This document shows, one piece after another, positions 52,472 through 61,487 of a stretch of DNA of 64,000 nucleotides. This stretch comes from Pseudomonadota bacterium (GTDB lineage Bacteria > Pseudomonadota > Gammaproteobacteria > Burkholderiales > Burkholderiaceae_C), in NCBI GenBank assembly GCA_023442945.1, contig JAEZWW010000026.1, positions 124,001 through 188,000 of the forward strand. The letters run 5' to 3'. The notes beneath the pieces are model-generated. The model was not told where the DNA came from, ran no database searches, and worked only from the letters and a program-made list of their open reading frames with translations. The position numbers and the translations under genes are program-made. The stretch's first letter is position 1. Every line of letters starts with the position of its first letter.

Positions 52472-53884
52472 CTACTTCCCAATACAAAAGCGCGAAAAGA
52501 TCACGCCCAGCAAATCGTCGGCCGTGAATTCGCCGGTGATCTCGCCCAACGCCAGTTGCGTCAGCCGCAGCTCTTCGGCCAGCAGGTCCAGCGCCGCACT
52601 CGGCGGCCTCAGGTGCGCCTTGGCCGCCTGCAGGTGCTCCCCCGCGCGCGCCAGCGCTTCCAGGTGGCGCTGTCGCGCGATGAAGATGCCGCCTTCCGCA
52701 CCCGCTTGCCAGCCCGCCAGTTCCAGCAGGCGCTGGCGCAGTGTCTGCAAGCCTTCGCCCGTCTTGGCCGACAGGCCAATGCCATCGCCTGCCGGCAGCG
52801 CGCCCGGTACCGCGTCGTGCTTGTTCCATACGTGCAGCAGCGGCACGGCGCGCGGCAGCTGCGCGGCCATCTCGGCGGCGATGTGGCGGTCCTCGGCCTG
52901 GTAGGCCGGGTCTTGCAGGCGCGTCAAATCGTGCAGCAGCAGCACCGCGTCGGCCGACGCGATATGGGCCCAGGCGCGTTCGATGCCGATGCGCTCCACC
53001 TCGTCGTCGCTCTGGCGCAGGCCGGCCGTGTCCAGCACGTGCAGCGGCACACCTTCGATCTGGATGGTCTGCTGCACCACGTCGCGCGTGGTGCCGGCAA
53101 TCGGCGTGACGATGGCCAGCTCGGCGCCCGCCAGCGCGTTCAGCAGCGAACTCTTGCCCGCGTTGGGCTGCCCGGCGATCACCACCTTGATGCCCTCGCG
53201 CAGCAACGCGCCCTGGCGTGCGCGCGCCTGCACGTCGGCCAACGTTTGCTGCAATTGTGATAGCTGACCGCGCACATCGTGGGCCGACAGCACGTCGATT
53301 TCTTCTTCAGGGAAGTCCAGCGTCGCCTCGATCAGCATGCGCAAGTGGATCAGCCCGTCGCGCAAGCCGTGGATGGCGCCGGAGAACTCGCCCGCCAGCG
53401 AGCGGCTGGCCGAGCGCGCCGCCGCTTCGGTGCTGGCGTCGATCAAATCCATCACCGCTTCGGCCTGCGCCAGGTCGAGCTTGTCGTTCAGGAAGGCACG
53501 TTCGGTGAACTCGCCCGGCCGCGCCAGGCGCAGGCGCGGCAGGTGTGGTTGGCCAGTGGTGGCATCCACTTCGGCCGCGGCTTCCAGGCAGCGCGCCAGC
53601 AGCAGTTGCAGCACGACGGGGCCGCCGTGCGCCTGCAGCTCCAGCACGTCCTCGCCGGTGTACGAATGCGGGGCGGGGAAGTGCAGGGCCAGCCCCTGGT
53701 CGATGGCGTCGCCCTGCGCGTCGCGCAGCGGGCCATAGGTCGCCACGCGCGGCGCCAGGTCGCGCCCGGTGAGGGCGCGCGCCAACGCCCGCACGTCAGG
53801 GCCGGACACGCGCACGATGCCCACCGCCCCGCGGCCCGGGGCGGTGGCGATGGCAACAATGGGGTCGGGGCGCGGCGGCTGCAT
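52472..53884 (-). CDS. mnmE: tRNA modification GTPase
   Basis: 470-residue MnmE/TrmE that with MnmG installs the cmnm5 group on wobble uridine. The N-terminal tetrahydrofolate domain begins DPIVAIATAPGRGAVGIVRV; the G domain has GQPNAGKSSLLNAL, DTAGLR and NKHD; the protein ends in the catalytic CIGK. I start at ATG 53884 (MQPPRPDPIV); a GTG at 53902 extends into a tandem repeat. It is only 3 bases from the Fic start. Confidence 0.96.
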   Translation of the reverse strand: MQPPRPDPIVAIATAPGRGAVGIVRVSGPDVRALARALTGRDLAPRVATYGPLRDAQGDAIDQGLALHFPAPHSYTGEDVLELQAHGGPVVLQLLLARCLEAAAEVDATTGQPHLPRLRLARPGEFTERAFLNDKLDLAQAEAVMDLIDASTEAAARSASRSLAGEFSGAIHGLRDGLIHLRMLIEATLDFPEEEIDVLSAHDVRGQLSQLQQTLADVQARARQGALLREGIKVVIAGQPNAGKSSLLNALAGAELAIVTPIAGTTRDVVQQTIQIEGVPLHVLDTAGLRQSDDEVERIGIERAWAHIASADAVLLLHDLTRLQDPAYQAEDRHIAAEMAAQLPRAVPLLHVWNKHDAVPGALPAGDGIGLSAKTGEGLQTLRQRLLELAGWQAGAEGGIFIARQRHLEALARAGEHLQAAKAHLRPPSAALDLLAEELRLTQLALGEITGEFTADDLLGVIFSRFCIGK

Positions 53885-53897
53885 GGCATGATTGTCC

Positions 53898-53937
53898 GTC
53901 ACCCCGTCACCCCGTCACCCCGTCACCCCGTCACCCC
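53898..53937. repeat. 8-bp tandem repeat (GTCACCCC x5)
   Basis: Five perfect head-to-tail copies of GTCACCCC lie in the 68-base divergent gap between mnmE and the amidohydrolase, and in part upstream of both starts. A 10-base stretch CGCCACGCGC follows. Confidence 0.9.
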
Positions 53938-53952
53938 GCCACGCGCCCCGCC

Positions 53953-55200
53953 ATGAGCCTGATCCTGCTGCACAACGTCCACCTGCTTGACGTGCGATCG
54001 GGCGAGTTGCGGCCGGGCAGCAGCGTGCTGGTCGACGGCGACACGATTCGGGAGGTGTCCGACCGCCCGATCACCGCTGGCAGCGCCCGCGCCATCGACG
54101 GCGGCGGCCGCACGTTGATGCCGGGGCTGATCGACTGCCACGTGCACGTCACCTTCTCGCAGACCCAACTGGCCCTGCTGGCCGACACCGCCAACACCGC
54201 GCTGGCCTTGCGCGCGCTGCCCATCCTGCGCCGCATGCTGCAGCGCGGCTTCACCACGGTGCGTGATGCGGGCGGCGCCGACCACGCGCTGAAGGCGGCC
54301 ATCGACGACGGTATGGACGGCACGGTGACCGGCCCGCGCCTGTTCGTCAGCGGCCCGGCGCTCAGCCCCACGGGCGGCCACGGCGACTTTCGCCCGCGCA
54401 GCGACCGCTTGCAGCCGGTGGGCTGCGGCTGCCAGCGCCTGGCCAGCACGCGTGTGGTGGACGGCGTGGACAACGTGCGTCGCGCGGTGCGCGAGCTGCT
54501 GCAGATGGGCGCGGACCAGATCAAGATCATGTCGTCGGGCGGCGTGGCGTCGCCCACCGACCCGGTCAACGCGCTGGGCTATTCGCTGGAGGAAACGCGC
54601 GCCATCGTCGACGAAGCCGCGGCGCGCCACACCTACGTGCTGGCCCACGCGTACACGCCCGAGGCGATCCGCCGCGCCGTGGAATGCGGCGTGCGCACCA
54701 TCGAACACGGCAACCTGATCGACGCGCCCACCGCCGCGCTGATGGCCGCGCGCGGCGCCTACGCCGTGCCCACGCTGATCACCTACGAGGCGCTGGCGCG
54801 GGACGGCCAGCGCTTGGGCCTGGGCGCCGACAGCGTCGTCAAGATCGCGCTGGTGCGCGAGGCGGGGCTGCAATCGCTGCAGGTCTTGCGGGATGCGGGC
54901 GTGAAACTGGGTTTTGGCACCGACCTGCTGGGCGCGTCGCACAACTTGCAGAGCGAAGAATTCCTGATCCGCGCGCAGGTCCAGACACCGTTGGAGGTGC
55001 TGCAAAGCGCGACGCTGATCGGCGCCGAGATCCTGGGCCAGACCGGCCGCTTGGGTGAAATCGTGCCTGGCGCGCGCGCCGATCTGCTGCTGGTCGACGG
55101 CAACCCGTTGGCCGACCTGCGCTGCCTGACGGGCCAGGGCGAGCGCATCCCGCTGGTGATGCAGGGCGGCCAGCTGCGGGTGAACCGGCTGCAGGCCTGA
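53953..55200 (+). CDS. Amidohydrolase family metalloenzyme
   Basis: 415-residue amidohydrolase like imidazolonepropionase and Xaa-Pro dipeptidases of that fold. Metal ligands are visible: HVH in DCHVHVTF, the lysine in QIKIMSSGG, His in LAHAYTPEA and EHGNLID, and Asp in FGTDLLGAS. No signal peptide. Substrate unknown. An intrinsic terminator follows. Confidence 0.87.
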   Translation: MSLILLHNVHLLDVRSGELRPGSSVLVDGDTIREVSDRPITAGSARAIDGGGRTLMPGLIDCHVHVTFSQTQLALLADTANTALALRALPILRRMLQRGFTTVRDAGGADHALKAAIDDGMDGTVTGPRLFVSGPALSPTGGHGDFRPRSDRLQPVGCGCQRLASTRVVDGVDNVRRAVRELLQMGADQIKIMSSGGVASPTDPVNALGYSLEETRAIVDEAAARHTYVLAHAYTPEAIRRAVECGVRTIEHGNLIDAPTAALMAARGAYAVPTLITYEALARDGQRLGLGADSVVKIALVREAGLQSLQVLRDAGVKLGFGTDLLGASHNLQSEEFLIRAQVQTPLEVLQSATLIGAEILGQTGRLGEIVPGARADLLLVDGNPLADLRCLTGQGERIPLVMQGGQLRVNRLQA

Positions 55201-55209
55201 AACGAAAAT

Positions 55210-55235
55210 CCCCGGCGCTCTGACCGGGGCCTTTT
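55210..55235 (+). terminator. Terminator after the amidohydrolase
   Basis: CCCCGG and CCGGGG pair around an 8-nt loop, followed by CCTTTT. Short but well placed. Confidence 0.65.
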
Positions 55236-55244
55236 AAGTGAAAT

Positions 55245-55293
55245 GCGCCTCTGGCCCTAGAGCCAATTGCGCAAGCAGCTATTTATTTGATAG
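55245..55293 (+). repeat. Dispersed short repeat, copy 14
   Basis: Reads CGCCTCTGGCCCTAGAGCC, then TTGCGCAAGCAGCTATTTATT. It abuts the stop codon of the substrate-binding protein gene. Confidence 0.8.
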
Positions 55294-56869
55294 TGGTCCA
55301 GGTGGGCATTGGGCGGTCGTCCGCGCGGTGCACCGTGGTCACGTTCTTGCGCATGGCCCAGGGGCGGATCTGGTCGTGCAGCGGCAGGTAGTTGTAGTCG
55401 TCCTTCACGATCTGCAGCGCTTCGTGGATCATGTCGTCGCGCTTCTTGGGGTCCATCTCGGTCTTGATGTTGTTGATCAAGAGGTCGACCTTCGGGTTGC
55501 TCATGCGGCCGCAGTTGAAGTTGCCGGCCGCGCCGCCCTTCGGATCGACGCTGCTGATCAGCGAATCGAGCGAGTAAAGAGCGTCGAACGTGGCCACGCC
55601 CCAGCCCAGCATGTAGGCGCTGACGTCCCACTTCTGGATCTTGGCGCTGTGGATCGCCATCGGGTTGGTCTGCAGCTTGGTCTTGACGCCGATGCGCGTC
55701 CACATCGCGGTGACGGCTTGGCAGATCGCCTCGTCGTTGACGTAGCGGTCGTTCGGGCAGTCCAGCGTCAGCTCAAAGCCGTTCGGGTAGCCAGCGTCGG
55801 CCAGCAGCTTCTTGGCGGCGTTCACGTCGTATTTGGACGCGCGCGCGCCCAGGGCCGGGGTCCAGCCGTGCACCATCGGTGCGATCATCGTGCCGGTGGG
55901 CTTGCCCAGGCCGCGCATGACGTTCTTCTCGATCGTGGCCATGTCCACCGCCTGGTACAGCGCCTGGCGCACGCGTTTGTCCTTGAGCGGGTTCTTGCCT
56001 TTGACGTTGGAGCCCATCAACTCGTCGCGGAACTGATCGAAGCCCAGGAAGATGGTGCGGTTCTCGGCGCCTTCAATGACGCGGACGTTGGGGTCGCGCT
56101 TGGTGCGCTCCAGATCCTGCACAGGTGGGTCGACGACCATGTCGACCTGGCCAGAGATCAGCGCGGCCGAGCGGGTGGCGGCCGACTTGATGGGCGTGAA
56201 GACCACCTCGTCGATGTTGCCCTTGGGCTTGTCCCACCAGTTGGGGTTTTTCTTCAGCGTGGTTTTGGTGTCCGGTTGCCAGCCCACCAGCATGAAGGGG
56301 CCCGTGCCGTTGGCGTTGCGGGCGGCGAAGTTTTCTTCCTTGGCCTTGTAGTCCTGCGCCTTGGTGGCGTTGTTCTTCTCGGCCCAGGCCTTGTTCATGA
56401 TGCGCGCTTCGACCAGTTCGCGCAGCACCACGGGGCTCGGGCCCTTGAGGATCACGTCGACGGTCGAATCGTCGACTTTTTTGACCTCTTTCACGCTTTG
56501 GGTGGACGAGGTGAGGTTGGACGGCGGCGTCATCACGCGGGTGAGCGAGAACACCACGTCGTCGGCCGTGAAGGGCGCGCCGTCGTGAAATTTGACGCCT
56601 TTGCGCAACTCGAAGCGCAGCTGCGTGGGCGACACGAAAGTCCACTTGGTGGCCAGCGAGGGCACGATCTGGAACTTCTCGTCGTAACGGACCAGGCTCT
56701 CATAGACCATCTGCTGGTAGGCCAGGGTGGTCTGGTGGTTCTGGCCGGCCGGGTCGAACGTCAGGATGTCGTTGGCACCGGCGATGCGCAAGGTGGCGGC
56801 CTGGGTCAACCCCACGGCGGCCAGCGCGGCCAGCGCGACCGCACCGCGGACAAAAAGAGAACGTGCCAT
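55283..56869 (-). CDS. ABC transporter substrate-binding protein (family 5)
   Basis: 528-residue periplasmic binding protein of the DppA/OppA type. The N-terminus has a classical signal peptide (MARSLFVRGAVALAALAAVG, cleavage near QAA). Family signatures include YESLVRYDEKFQIVPSLATK, GVKFHDGAPFTADDVVFSL and NGTGPFMLVGW. Start ATG 56869 is chosen for the signal peptide. No permease or ATPase genes are next to it, so it is an orphan binding protein. Ligand, probably peptide-like, unknown. Confidence 0.92.
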   Translation of the reverse strand: MARSLFVRGAVALAALAAVGLTQAATLRIAGANDILTFDPAGQNHQTTLAYQQMVYESLVRYDEKFQIVPSLATKWTFVSPTQLRFELRKGVKFHDGAPFTADDVVFSLTRVMTPPSNLTSSTQSVKEVKKVDDSTVDVILKGPSPVVLRELVEARIMNKAWAEKNNATKAQDYKAKEENFAARNANGTGPFMLVGWQPDTKTTLKKNPNWWDKPKGNIDEVVFTPIKSAATRSAALISGQVDMVVDPPVQDLERTKRDPNVRVIEGAENRTIFLGFDQFRDELMGSNVKGKNPLKDKRVRQALYQAVDMATIEKNVMRGLGKPTGTMIAPMVHGWTPALGARASKYDVNAAKKLLADAGYPNGFELTLDCPNDRYVNDEAICQAVTAMWTRIGVKTKLQTNPMAIHSAKIQKWDVSAYMLGWGVATFDALYSLDSLISSVDPKGGAAGNFNCGRMSNPKVDLLINNIKTEMDPKKRDDMIHEALQIVKDDYNYLPLHDQIRPWAMRKNVTTVHRADDRPMPTWTTIK

Positions 56870-56962
56870 AGGAAAAACCTTTCCGGACGGAATGTTGAAA
56901 CCGGCAATCCTACAAAGAAACGCCGGGTGGTCGACCCGTGTTTCTACCACCCGTCCAGACAT

Positions 56963-56997
56963 AAAAAAGCCGCACCGGGCAAGACCGGTGCGGCTTT
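56963..56997 (-). terminator. Intrinsic terminator after yidC
   Basis: Thirteen-base arms AAAGCCGCACCGG and CCGGTGCGGCTTT around a 6-nt loop; read on the minus strand a TTTTTT run follows. Strong terminator of the rpmH-rnpA-yidD-yidC unit. Confidence 0.93.
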
Positions 56998-57016
56998 GGG
57001 TCAGCGGTCTGGCGAC

Positions 57017-58720
57017 CTACTTGAACTTGGGCAGGTTGAACTGCGGCGGCACCCCCATGCGGGTGTTGATCAGCCACTGCTGCGCGATGGTCAGGATGTT
57101 GTTCGTGATCCAGTACAGCACCAGGCCGGCCGGGAAGAAGAAGAACATCACGCTGAAGATCAGGGGCATGAACCACATCAGCTTGGCCTGCATCGGGTCG
57201 GGCGGCGCCGGGTTCAGCGCCGTTTGCAGCAGCGTGGTCAGCGTCATGATGATCGGCAGGATGAAGTACGGGTCACGCACCGACAAGTCCTTGATCCACA
57301 GGATCCAGGGCGCACCGCGCATTTCAACCGACGACAACAGCACCCAGTACAGCGCGATGAACACAGGGATCTGGATGATGATCGGCAGACAGCCGCCCAT
57401 CGGGTTGACCTTTTCCTCACGGTAGATGCGCATCATCTCCATCTGCATCTGCTGCGGGTTGTCCTTGTAGCGCTCACGCAGCTCCATCACTTTGGGGTTG
57501 ATGGCCTTCATCTTGGCCATCGACGAGTAGGCTTTGGCGTTGAACCAGTAGAAGGCGATCTTCAGTAGCACCACCAGGGCCACGATCGACCAACCCCAGT
57601 TGCCGATGAAGCCGTGCAGCTTGTCGAGCAGCCAGTACAGCGGCTTGGACAGGATCGTGAAGAAACCGTAGTCCTTGACCAGCTCCAGGCCGGGGGCGAT
57701 GCCTTCCAGCATCTTTTCTTCCTGCGGGCCGACAAAGAGGCGGCTGTCGGTCGTGCCGGTCTGGCCGGGGGCGACGGCGCCGACGGGCGTGATCAAGCCG
57801 GCGGCGTAGAGGTTGTCACCCACCTTGCGGGCGAAGTTCTCATGGTTCTTGCCAGTTGTGGGCAGCCAAGCGCTGGCGAAGTAGTGCTGCACCATGGCGA
57901 CCCAGCCGTCTGGCGACTGGGTGACGAATTCCGCCTTGCCCTTTTCGATATCGGTGAAAGCCACCTTCTGGAACTTCTTGGCGTCGGTGTAGAACGCCGG
58001 GCCGGTGAAGGTGGAATAGAACGAGGATTCGCCCGGCGCCTTGTTGCCATCGCGTACCAGTTGCAGGTACAGCTGCGGGTTGACGGGCTGGCCGCTGTCG
58101 TTGACCACCTCGTGGTGGACATCGATCACGTAGGAGCCGCGCTTGAGCGTGTAGGTCTTGGTCAGGCGCACGCCGCCCACGTCGGCAGACGCGAAGCGCA
58201 GCACCAGGTCGTTGGTGCCGTCCTTCAGCGCGCGGTCGCCGGTGAAGGTCATCGGCGTCTTGTGGGTCGGGAAATTGCCGCCGATCAGGCCGGTTTGCGC
58301 CTGGTAAACCCGGTTGGCGCTGGTGTCGAGCAGCACGAAGGGCGCGCCCTGCTGGTCTTGCTCGGGGAACTTGAGGAACTCGCTTTTGATGAGCGTGCCA
58401 CCTTCGGTGTCGAAGGTGAGCTTGAGCACGTCGGTGGTGATTTCCACGCGCTCTCGCGGCGTGGCGGCGGCCGCTGTTGCGGGGACACCGGTTGGCGGCG
58501 TCGTGCCTGTTGCCGAGGCCTGTGCGCTGGGCAGCGCTGATGGTGCCGAGCCTGCGGCCAGCGCGGCCGACGCCGGGGCGCTGGCCCCGCTGGCGGCCGT
58601 GGTCGCGCTGCCGGGGAAGAAGGTGGGCTTTTTGCCGTTGTGAACCTGCCACTGATCCCACAGCATGACCAGGGAAAAGGCAAAGATCACCCAAAGGATC
58701 GTGCGGCGAATATCGTTCAT
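57017..58720 (-). CDS. yidC: Membrane protein insertase YidC
   Basis: 567-residue Sec-associated and independent insertase. One N-terminal membrane segment precedes a large periplasmic domain (~55-340) that starts with a long Ala/Pro-rich linker, then five C-terminal segments with the conserved hydrophilic-groove Arg region. The start overlaps the yidD stop by 4 bases. Confidence 0.97.
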   Translation of the reverse strand: MNDIRRTILWVIFAFSLVMLWDQWQVHNGKKPTFFPGSATTAASGASAPASAALAAGSAPSALPSAQASATGTTPPTGVPATAAAATPRERVEITTDVLKLTFDTEGGTLIKSEFLKFPEQDQQGAPFVLLDTSANRVYQAQTGLIGGNFPTHKTPMTFTGDRALKDGTNDLVLRFASADVGGVRLTKTYTLKRGSYVIDVHHEVVNDSGQPVNPQLYLQLVRDGNKAPGESSFYSTFTGPAFYTDAKKFQKVAFTDIEKGKAEFVTQSPDGWVAMVQHYFASAWLPTTGKNHENFARKVGDNLYAAGLITPVGAVAPGQTGTTDSRLFVGPQEEKMLEGIAPGLELVKDYGFFTILSKPLYWLLDKLHGFIGNWGWSIVALVVLLKIAFYWFNAKAYSSMAKMKAINPKVMELRERYKDNPQQMQMEMMRIYREEKVNPMGGCLPIIIQIPVFIALYWVLLSSVEMRGAPWILWIKDLSVRDPYFILPIIMTLTTLLQTALNPAPPDPMQAKLMWFMPLIFSVMFFFFPAGLVLYWITNNILTIAQQWLINTRMGVPPQFNLPKFK

Positions 58721-59001
58721 GAGGACTGGCGGGGAGAAGACGGCTTTGCGTCCCGGCTGGCCAGCAGCCCGGTGAAAAGCTTGGGAGGGGTGTCGGGCAC
58801 TGGGTCACAGCCGCCCTGGCACCAGGGCTGGCAGCGTGCCAGTCGCCGCAGGGTCAGGTAGCTGCCGGCCAGGCTGCCGTGGCGCTCGAGGGCACCGATC
58901 GTGTACACCGAGCAGGTAGGTTCAAACCGGCACGACGCGCCCAGCCACGGCGACAGCAGCAGCCGGTAGCCTTTGACGAGGGCGATCAGCGCGGCGCGCA
59001 T
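58717..59001 (-). CDS. yidD: Membrane protein insertion efficiency factor
   Basis: 94-residue YidD with the family core GYRLLLSPWLGASCRFEPTC and the cysteine-bearing RLARCQPWCQGGCDPVP. It overlaps rnpA by 16 bases and yidC by 4. Confidence 0.95.
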   Translation of the reverse strand: MRAALIALVKGYRLLLSPWLGASCRFEPTCSVYTIGALERHGSLAGSYLTLRRLARCQPWCQGGCDPVPDTPPKLFTGLLASRDAKPSSPRQSS

Positions 59002-59396
59002 GAAGGCTGAATCCGCTGAAACAACTGGAGCAATTCGGCGCGAACCGCGTGGCGCAGCGCTTCAGAGCGGGCGCTCGGAAACTGGGCCGGCGAATACGCT
59101 GCTCGCAACCGGATCAGATAGGCCTGATCGGTCAAGGGCGGATCCAACTGCTCGCCCAAGGCGTAGATCTGGCGACGAATGGCGTTGCGTGTGACCGCGC
59201 GGCGAGCACAGCGCTTGGGCGTCATGGCACCCAACCACGCGGGCCCAGCCGGCAGAAAGACGGAGGCGGGCACGGCGCCCTCAGCGACCTCGGGCGAGGT
59301 CGCTTTCAACCGGTGCAGCGCGAAATGGGCTGTTCGGGCCACGGGCGGCGTGCGCAGCAGGGCCTGAAACTGGGCGCGGGTACGCAAACGCCGCAT
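58986..59396 (-). CDS. rnpA: Ribonuclease P protein component
   Basis: 136-residue basic protein that assists the RNase P RNA in 5' tRNA processing. The RNR motif is in RRAVTRNAIRRQIYALGE. It lies 70 bases after rpmH in the conserved order. Confidence 0.93.
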   Translation of the reverse strand: MRRLRTRAQFQALLRTPPVARTAHFALHRLKATSPEVAEGAVPASVFLPAGPAWLGAMTPKRCARRAVTRNAIRRQIYALGEQLDPPLTDQAYLIRLRAAYSPAQFPSARSEALRHAVRAELLQLFQRIQPSCAPR

Positions 59397-59466
59397 GAAC
59401 CAGCTCCGGCCTGGCTATCCGAACCGTGGCGCGCCGAGGGGCGAGGGAACGCGAAAGCGTCCGCTG

Positions 59467-59601
59467 TCAGACGGCCAGGCGCTTGCGGCCCTTGGCGCGG
59501 CGCGCATTGATGACGGCGCGGCCACCGCGCGTCTTCATGCGGACCAGGAAGCCGTGCGTGCGGGCGCGGCGCGTCTTGGAAGGTTGGTAAGTGCGTTTCA
59601 T
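59467..59601 (-). CDS. rpmH: 50S ribosomal protein L34
   Basis: 44-residue protein starting MKRTYQPSKTRRARTHGF and ending GRKRLAV, the textbook L34. The frame is open further upstream, but ATG 59601 is the family start. Confidence 0.98.
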   Translation of the reverse strand: MKRTYQPSKTRRARTHGFLVRMKTRGGRAVINARRAKGRKRLAV

Positions 59602-59756
59602 GACAAGTCGTCCTTGAATTCGATGGGCTTGAATGTTTGGGCGGCCGACTTGCGCGCCCGGCATCCCTTGGCGTGGCGAGCGAAAACGCTGCCTAGCGCG
59701 CGCAGCATCGGCCTGAACCGACGGCGCCACCGTGAACGCACACAGGGGAACCCCGC

Positions 59757-59785
59757 ATTATCGCAGAGTTTGCGCGCGGCGCCAA
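59757..59785 (-). promoter_or_regulatory. Promoter of rpmH-rnpA-yidD-yidC
   Basis: On the minus strand TTGGCG, 17-base spacer, GATAAT. Good match and spacing, reading towards rpmH. Confidence 0.65.
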
Positions 59786-59849
59786 TGGCTGCAAGAGGTT
59801 GGCGCACGCCCGACCGGGTGGGCGAGGCGTTGCGATGCGGGATCGGGTA

Positions 59850-59858
59850 TGTGGAAAA
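59850..59858 (-). promoter_or_regulatory. DnaA-box-like site
   Basis: TTTTCCACA on the minus strand, one mismatch from TTATCCACA. Confidence 0.5.
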
Positions 59859-59898
59859 CCCTCATTTGTGAGATAATTGAAGGTTGCAGAATATCGAA

Positions 59899-59907
59899 TT
59901 ATCCACA
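59899..59907 (+). promoter_or_regulatory. Perfect DnaA box
   Basis: TTATCCACA, 18 bases before the dnaA start. Suited to autorepression of dnaA and possibly to origin function. Confidence 0.85.
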
Positions 59908-59925
59908 GCTTTCGGGCGCCCCTCC

Positions 59926-61356
59926 ATGCAAGAAAGATCGCCCGCAGCGGCTGCCAGTGATGCGGCGCCTTCTCTCTGGTCGGCCTGCCAGGACGTTCTG
60001 GCGCAAGAGCTGCCGGAGCAGCAGTTCAACACCTGGATCAAGCCGCTGACGGCCCAATTCGCGCCCGACGACGCGCGCTTGACCTTGTTTATCGCCAACC
60101 GCTTCAAGCTGGACTGGGTGCGCGCGCAGTACGCTAGCCGTATCGCCGCCGTTCTGGAGCGCCTGCACGACCGCCCTGTTCGAGTTGAGTTAGCGCTTGC
60201 TCCTCGTTTGAATTCGATAAAGCAAGGATCTGATTCGCCATCAGCGCCAGAGGTGGATGCTGTTGCCTCGACGCCGGAAGCGGTCGATCGGGGCGCTGAG
60301 GCCGAGGCCGCTGAAGCGCAGCAAGCCCATGCGCAGCGCCACCGCTTGAACACGGCCCTGACTTTTGACACCCTGGTCGAGGGCTCCGCCAACCGCATGG
60401 CGCGTGCTGCTGCGCTGCATGTGGCGGGGGCGCCGGGTCGGCTTTACAACCCGCTTTTCATCTACGGTGGTGTGGGCTTGGGCAAGACACACCTGATGCA
60501 CGCGGTGGGCAACCAGTTGCTCGCCGTCAAGCCAGATGCGAAAGTTCTCTACATCCACGCAGAACAGTTTGTTTCCGATGTGGTCAAGGCCTACCAGCGC
60601 AAGACCTTCGACGAATTCAAGAACCGCTACCACTCGCTGGACTTGCTGCTGATCGACGACGTGCAGTTCTTCGCCAACAAGGACCGGACGCAAGAAGAAT
60701 TCTTCAACGCTTTCGAGGCGCTGTTGGCCAAAAAGAGCCACATCGTCATGACCAGCGACACCTACCCCAAGGGGCTGGCGGACATCCATGAGCGGCTGGT
60801 GTCGCGCTTCGATTCGGGCCTGACCGTGGCACTGGAGCCGCCCGAGCTGGAAATGCGCGTGGCCATTCTGATCAACAAGGCGGCCGGCGAAGGCGCCGAC
60901 ATGCCGGAAGAGGTCGCGTTCTTTGTTGCCAAGAACGTGCGCTCGAACGTGCGCGAACTGGAAGGCGCGTTGCGCAAGATCCTGGCCTATTCGCGCTTCA
61001 ACCAGAAGGAAATCTCCATCCCGCTGGCGCGTGAAGCGCTGCGCGATCTGCTGTCGATCCAGAACCGCCAGATCAGCGTGGAGAACATCCAGAAAACCGT
61101 GGCCGACTACTACAAGATCAAGGTGTCGGACATGTACAGCAAGAAGCGCCCGGCCTCGATCGTGCGACCGCGCCAGATTGCGATGTACTTGGCCAAAGAG
61201 TTGACGCATAAAAGCTTGCCTGAAATCGGCGAGCTGTTCGGGGGGCGCGACCACACCACCGTGCTGCACGCGGTGCGCAAGATCGCGGCCGAACGCCAGC
61301 AGCTGACCGAACTGAACCAGCAACTCCACGTGCTGGAGCAGACGCTGAAAGGCTGA
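59926..61356 (+). CDS. dnaA: Chromosomal replication initiator DnaA
   Basis: 476 residues from ATG 59926; a TTG at 59884 is in frame but spans the DnaA box. Domain I (WSACQDVLAQELPEQQFNTW), a variable linker (~95-155), the AAA+ domain III with Walker A GGVGLGKTHL and Walker B DDVQFF, and the DNA-binding domain IV ending with GGRDHTTVLHAVRKI. Initiates replication at oriC. Confidence 0.98.
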   Translation: MQERSPAAAASDAAPSLWSACQDVLAQELPEQQFNTWIKPLTAQFAPDDARLTLFIANRFKLDWVRAQYASRIAAVLERLHDRPVRVELALAPRLNSIKQGSDSPSAPEVDAVASTPEAVDRGAEAEAAEAQQAHAQRHRLNTALTFDTLVEGSANRMARAAALHVAGAPGRLYNPLFIYGGVGLGKTHLMHAVGNQLLAVKPDAKVLYIHAEQFVSDVVKAYQRKTFDEFKNRYHSLDLLLIDDVQFFANKDRTQEEFFNAFEALLAKKSHIVMTSDTYPKGLADIHERLVSRFDSGLTVALEPPELEMRVAILINKAAGEGADMPEEVAFFVAKNVRSNVRELEGALRKILAYSRFNQKEISIPLAREALRDLLSIQNRQISVENIQKTVADYYKIKVSDMYSKKRPASIVRPRQIAMYLAKELTHKSLPEIGELFGGRDHTTVLHAVRKIAAERQQLTELNQQLHVLEQTLKG

Positions 61357-61390
61357 AAAGAGCTGACACAAAAACGGCGACAATACGGGG

Positions 61391-61420
61391 TTGACATTCG
61401 CGCACGCGCGCGCGTGATAC
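61391..61420 (+). promoter_or_regulatory. Possible dnaN promoter
   Basis: TTGACA, 18-base alternating CG-rich spacer, TGATAC, in the dnaA-dnaN gap. Suggests dnaN has its own promoter besides read-through. Confidence 0.5.
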
Positions 61421-61487
61421 GAAGTATCTCCATCGACCTGTGGTGGCCCCTGCGCTGCCCGCCAAGACGAGCCCTGACGAGGAAGAC

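Larger units (their letters stand above)
59602..59925. other. Presumed origin region / divergent rpmH-dnaA promoters
   Basis: 324 non-coding bases between rpmH (-) and dnaA (+), the classic origin neighbourhood. It holds one perfect DnaA box at 59899-59907 and one near-match at 59850-59858. Only two boxes are seen, so the region may be mainly the dnaA control region, with other origin boxes elsewhere. Confidence 0.5.

Noticed and set aside
53245..53285. Possible repeat copy inside mnmE (GTGATAGCTGACCGCGC)
   Set aside because: Short partial match in a conserved gene; may be chance.
55238..57568. A 776-codon plus-strand frame across the binding protein gene and yidC 3' end
   Set aside because: Shadow frame that also runs through a terminator and a repeat.
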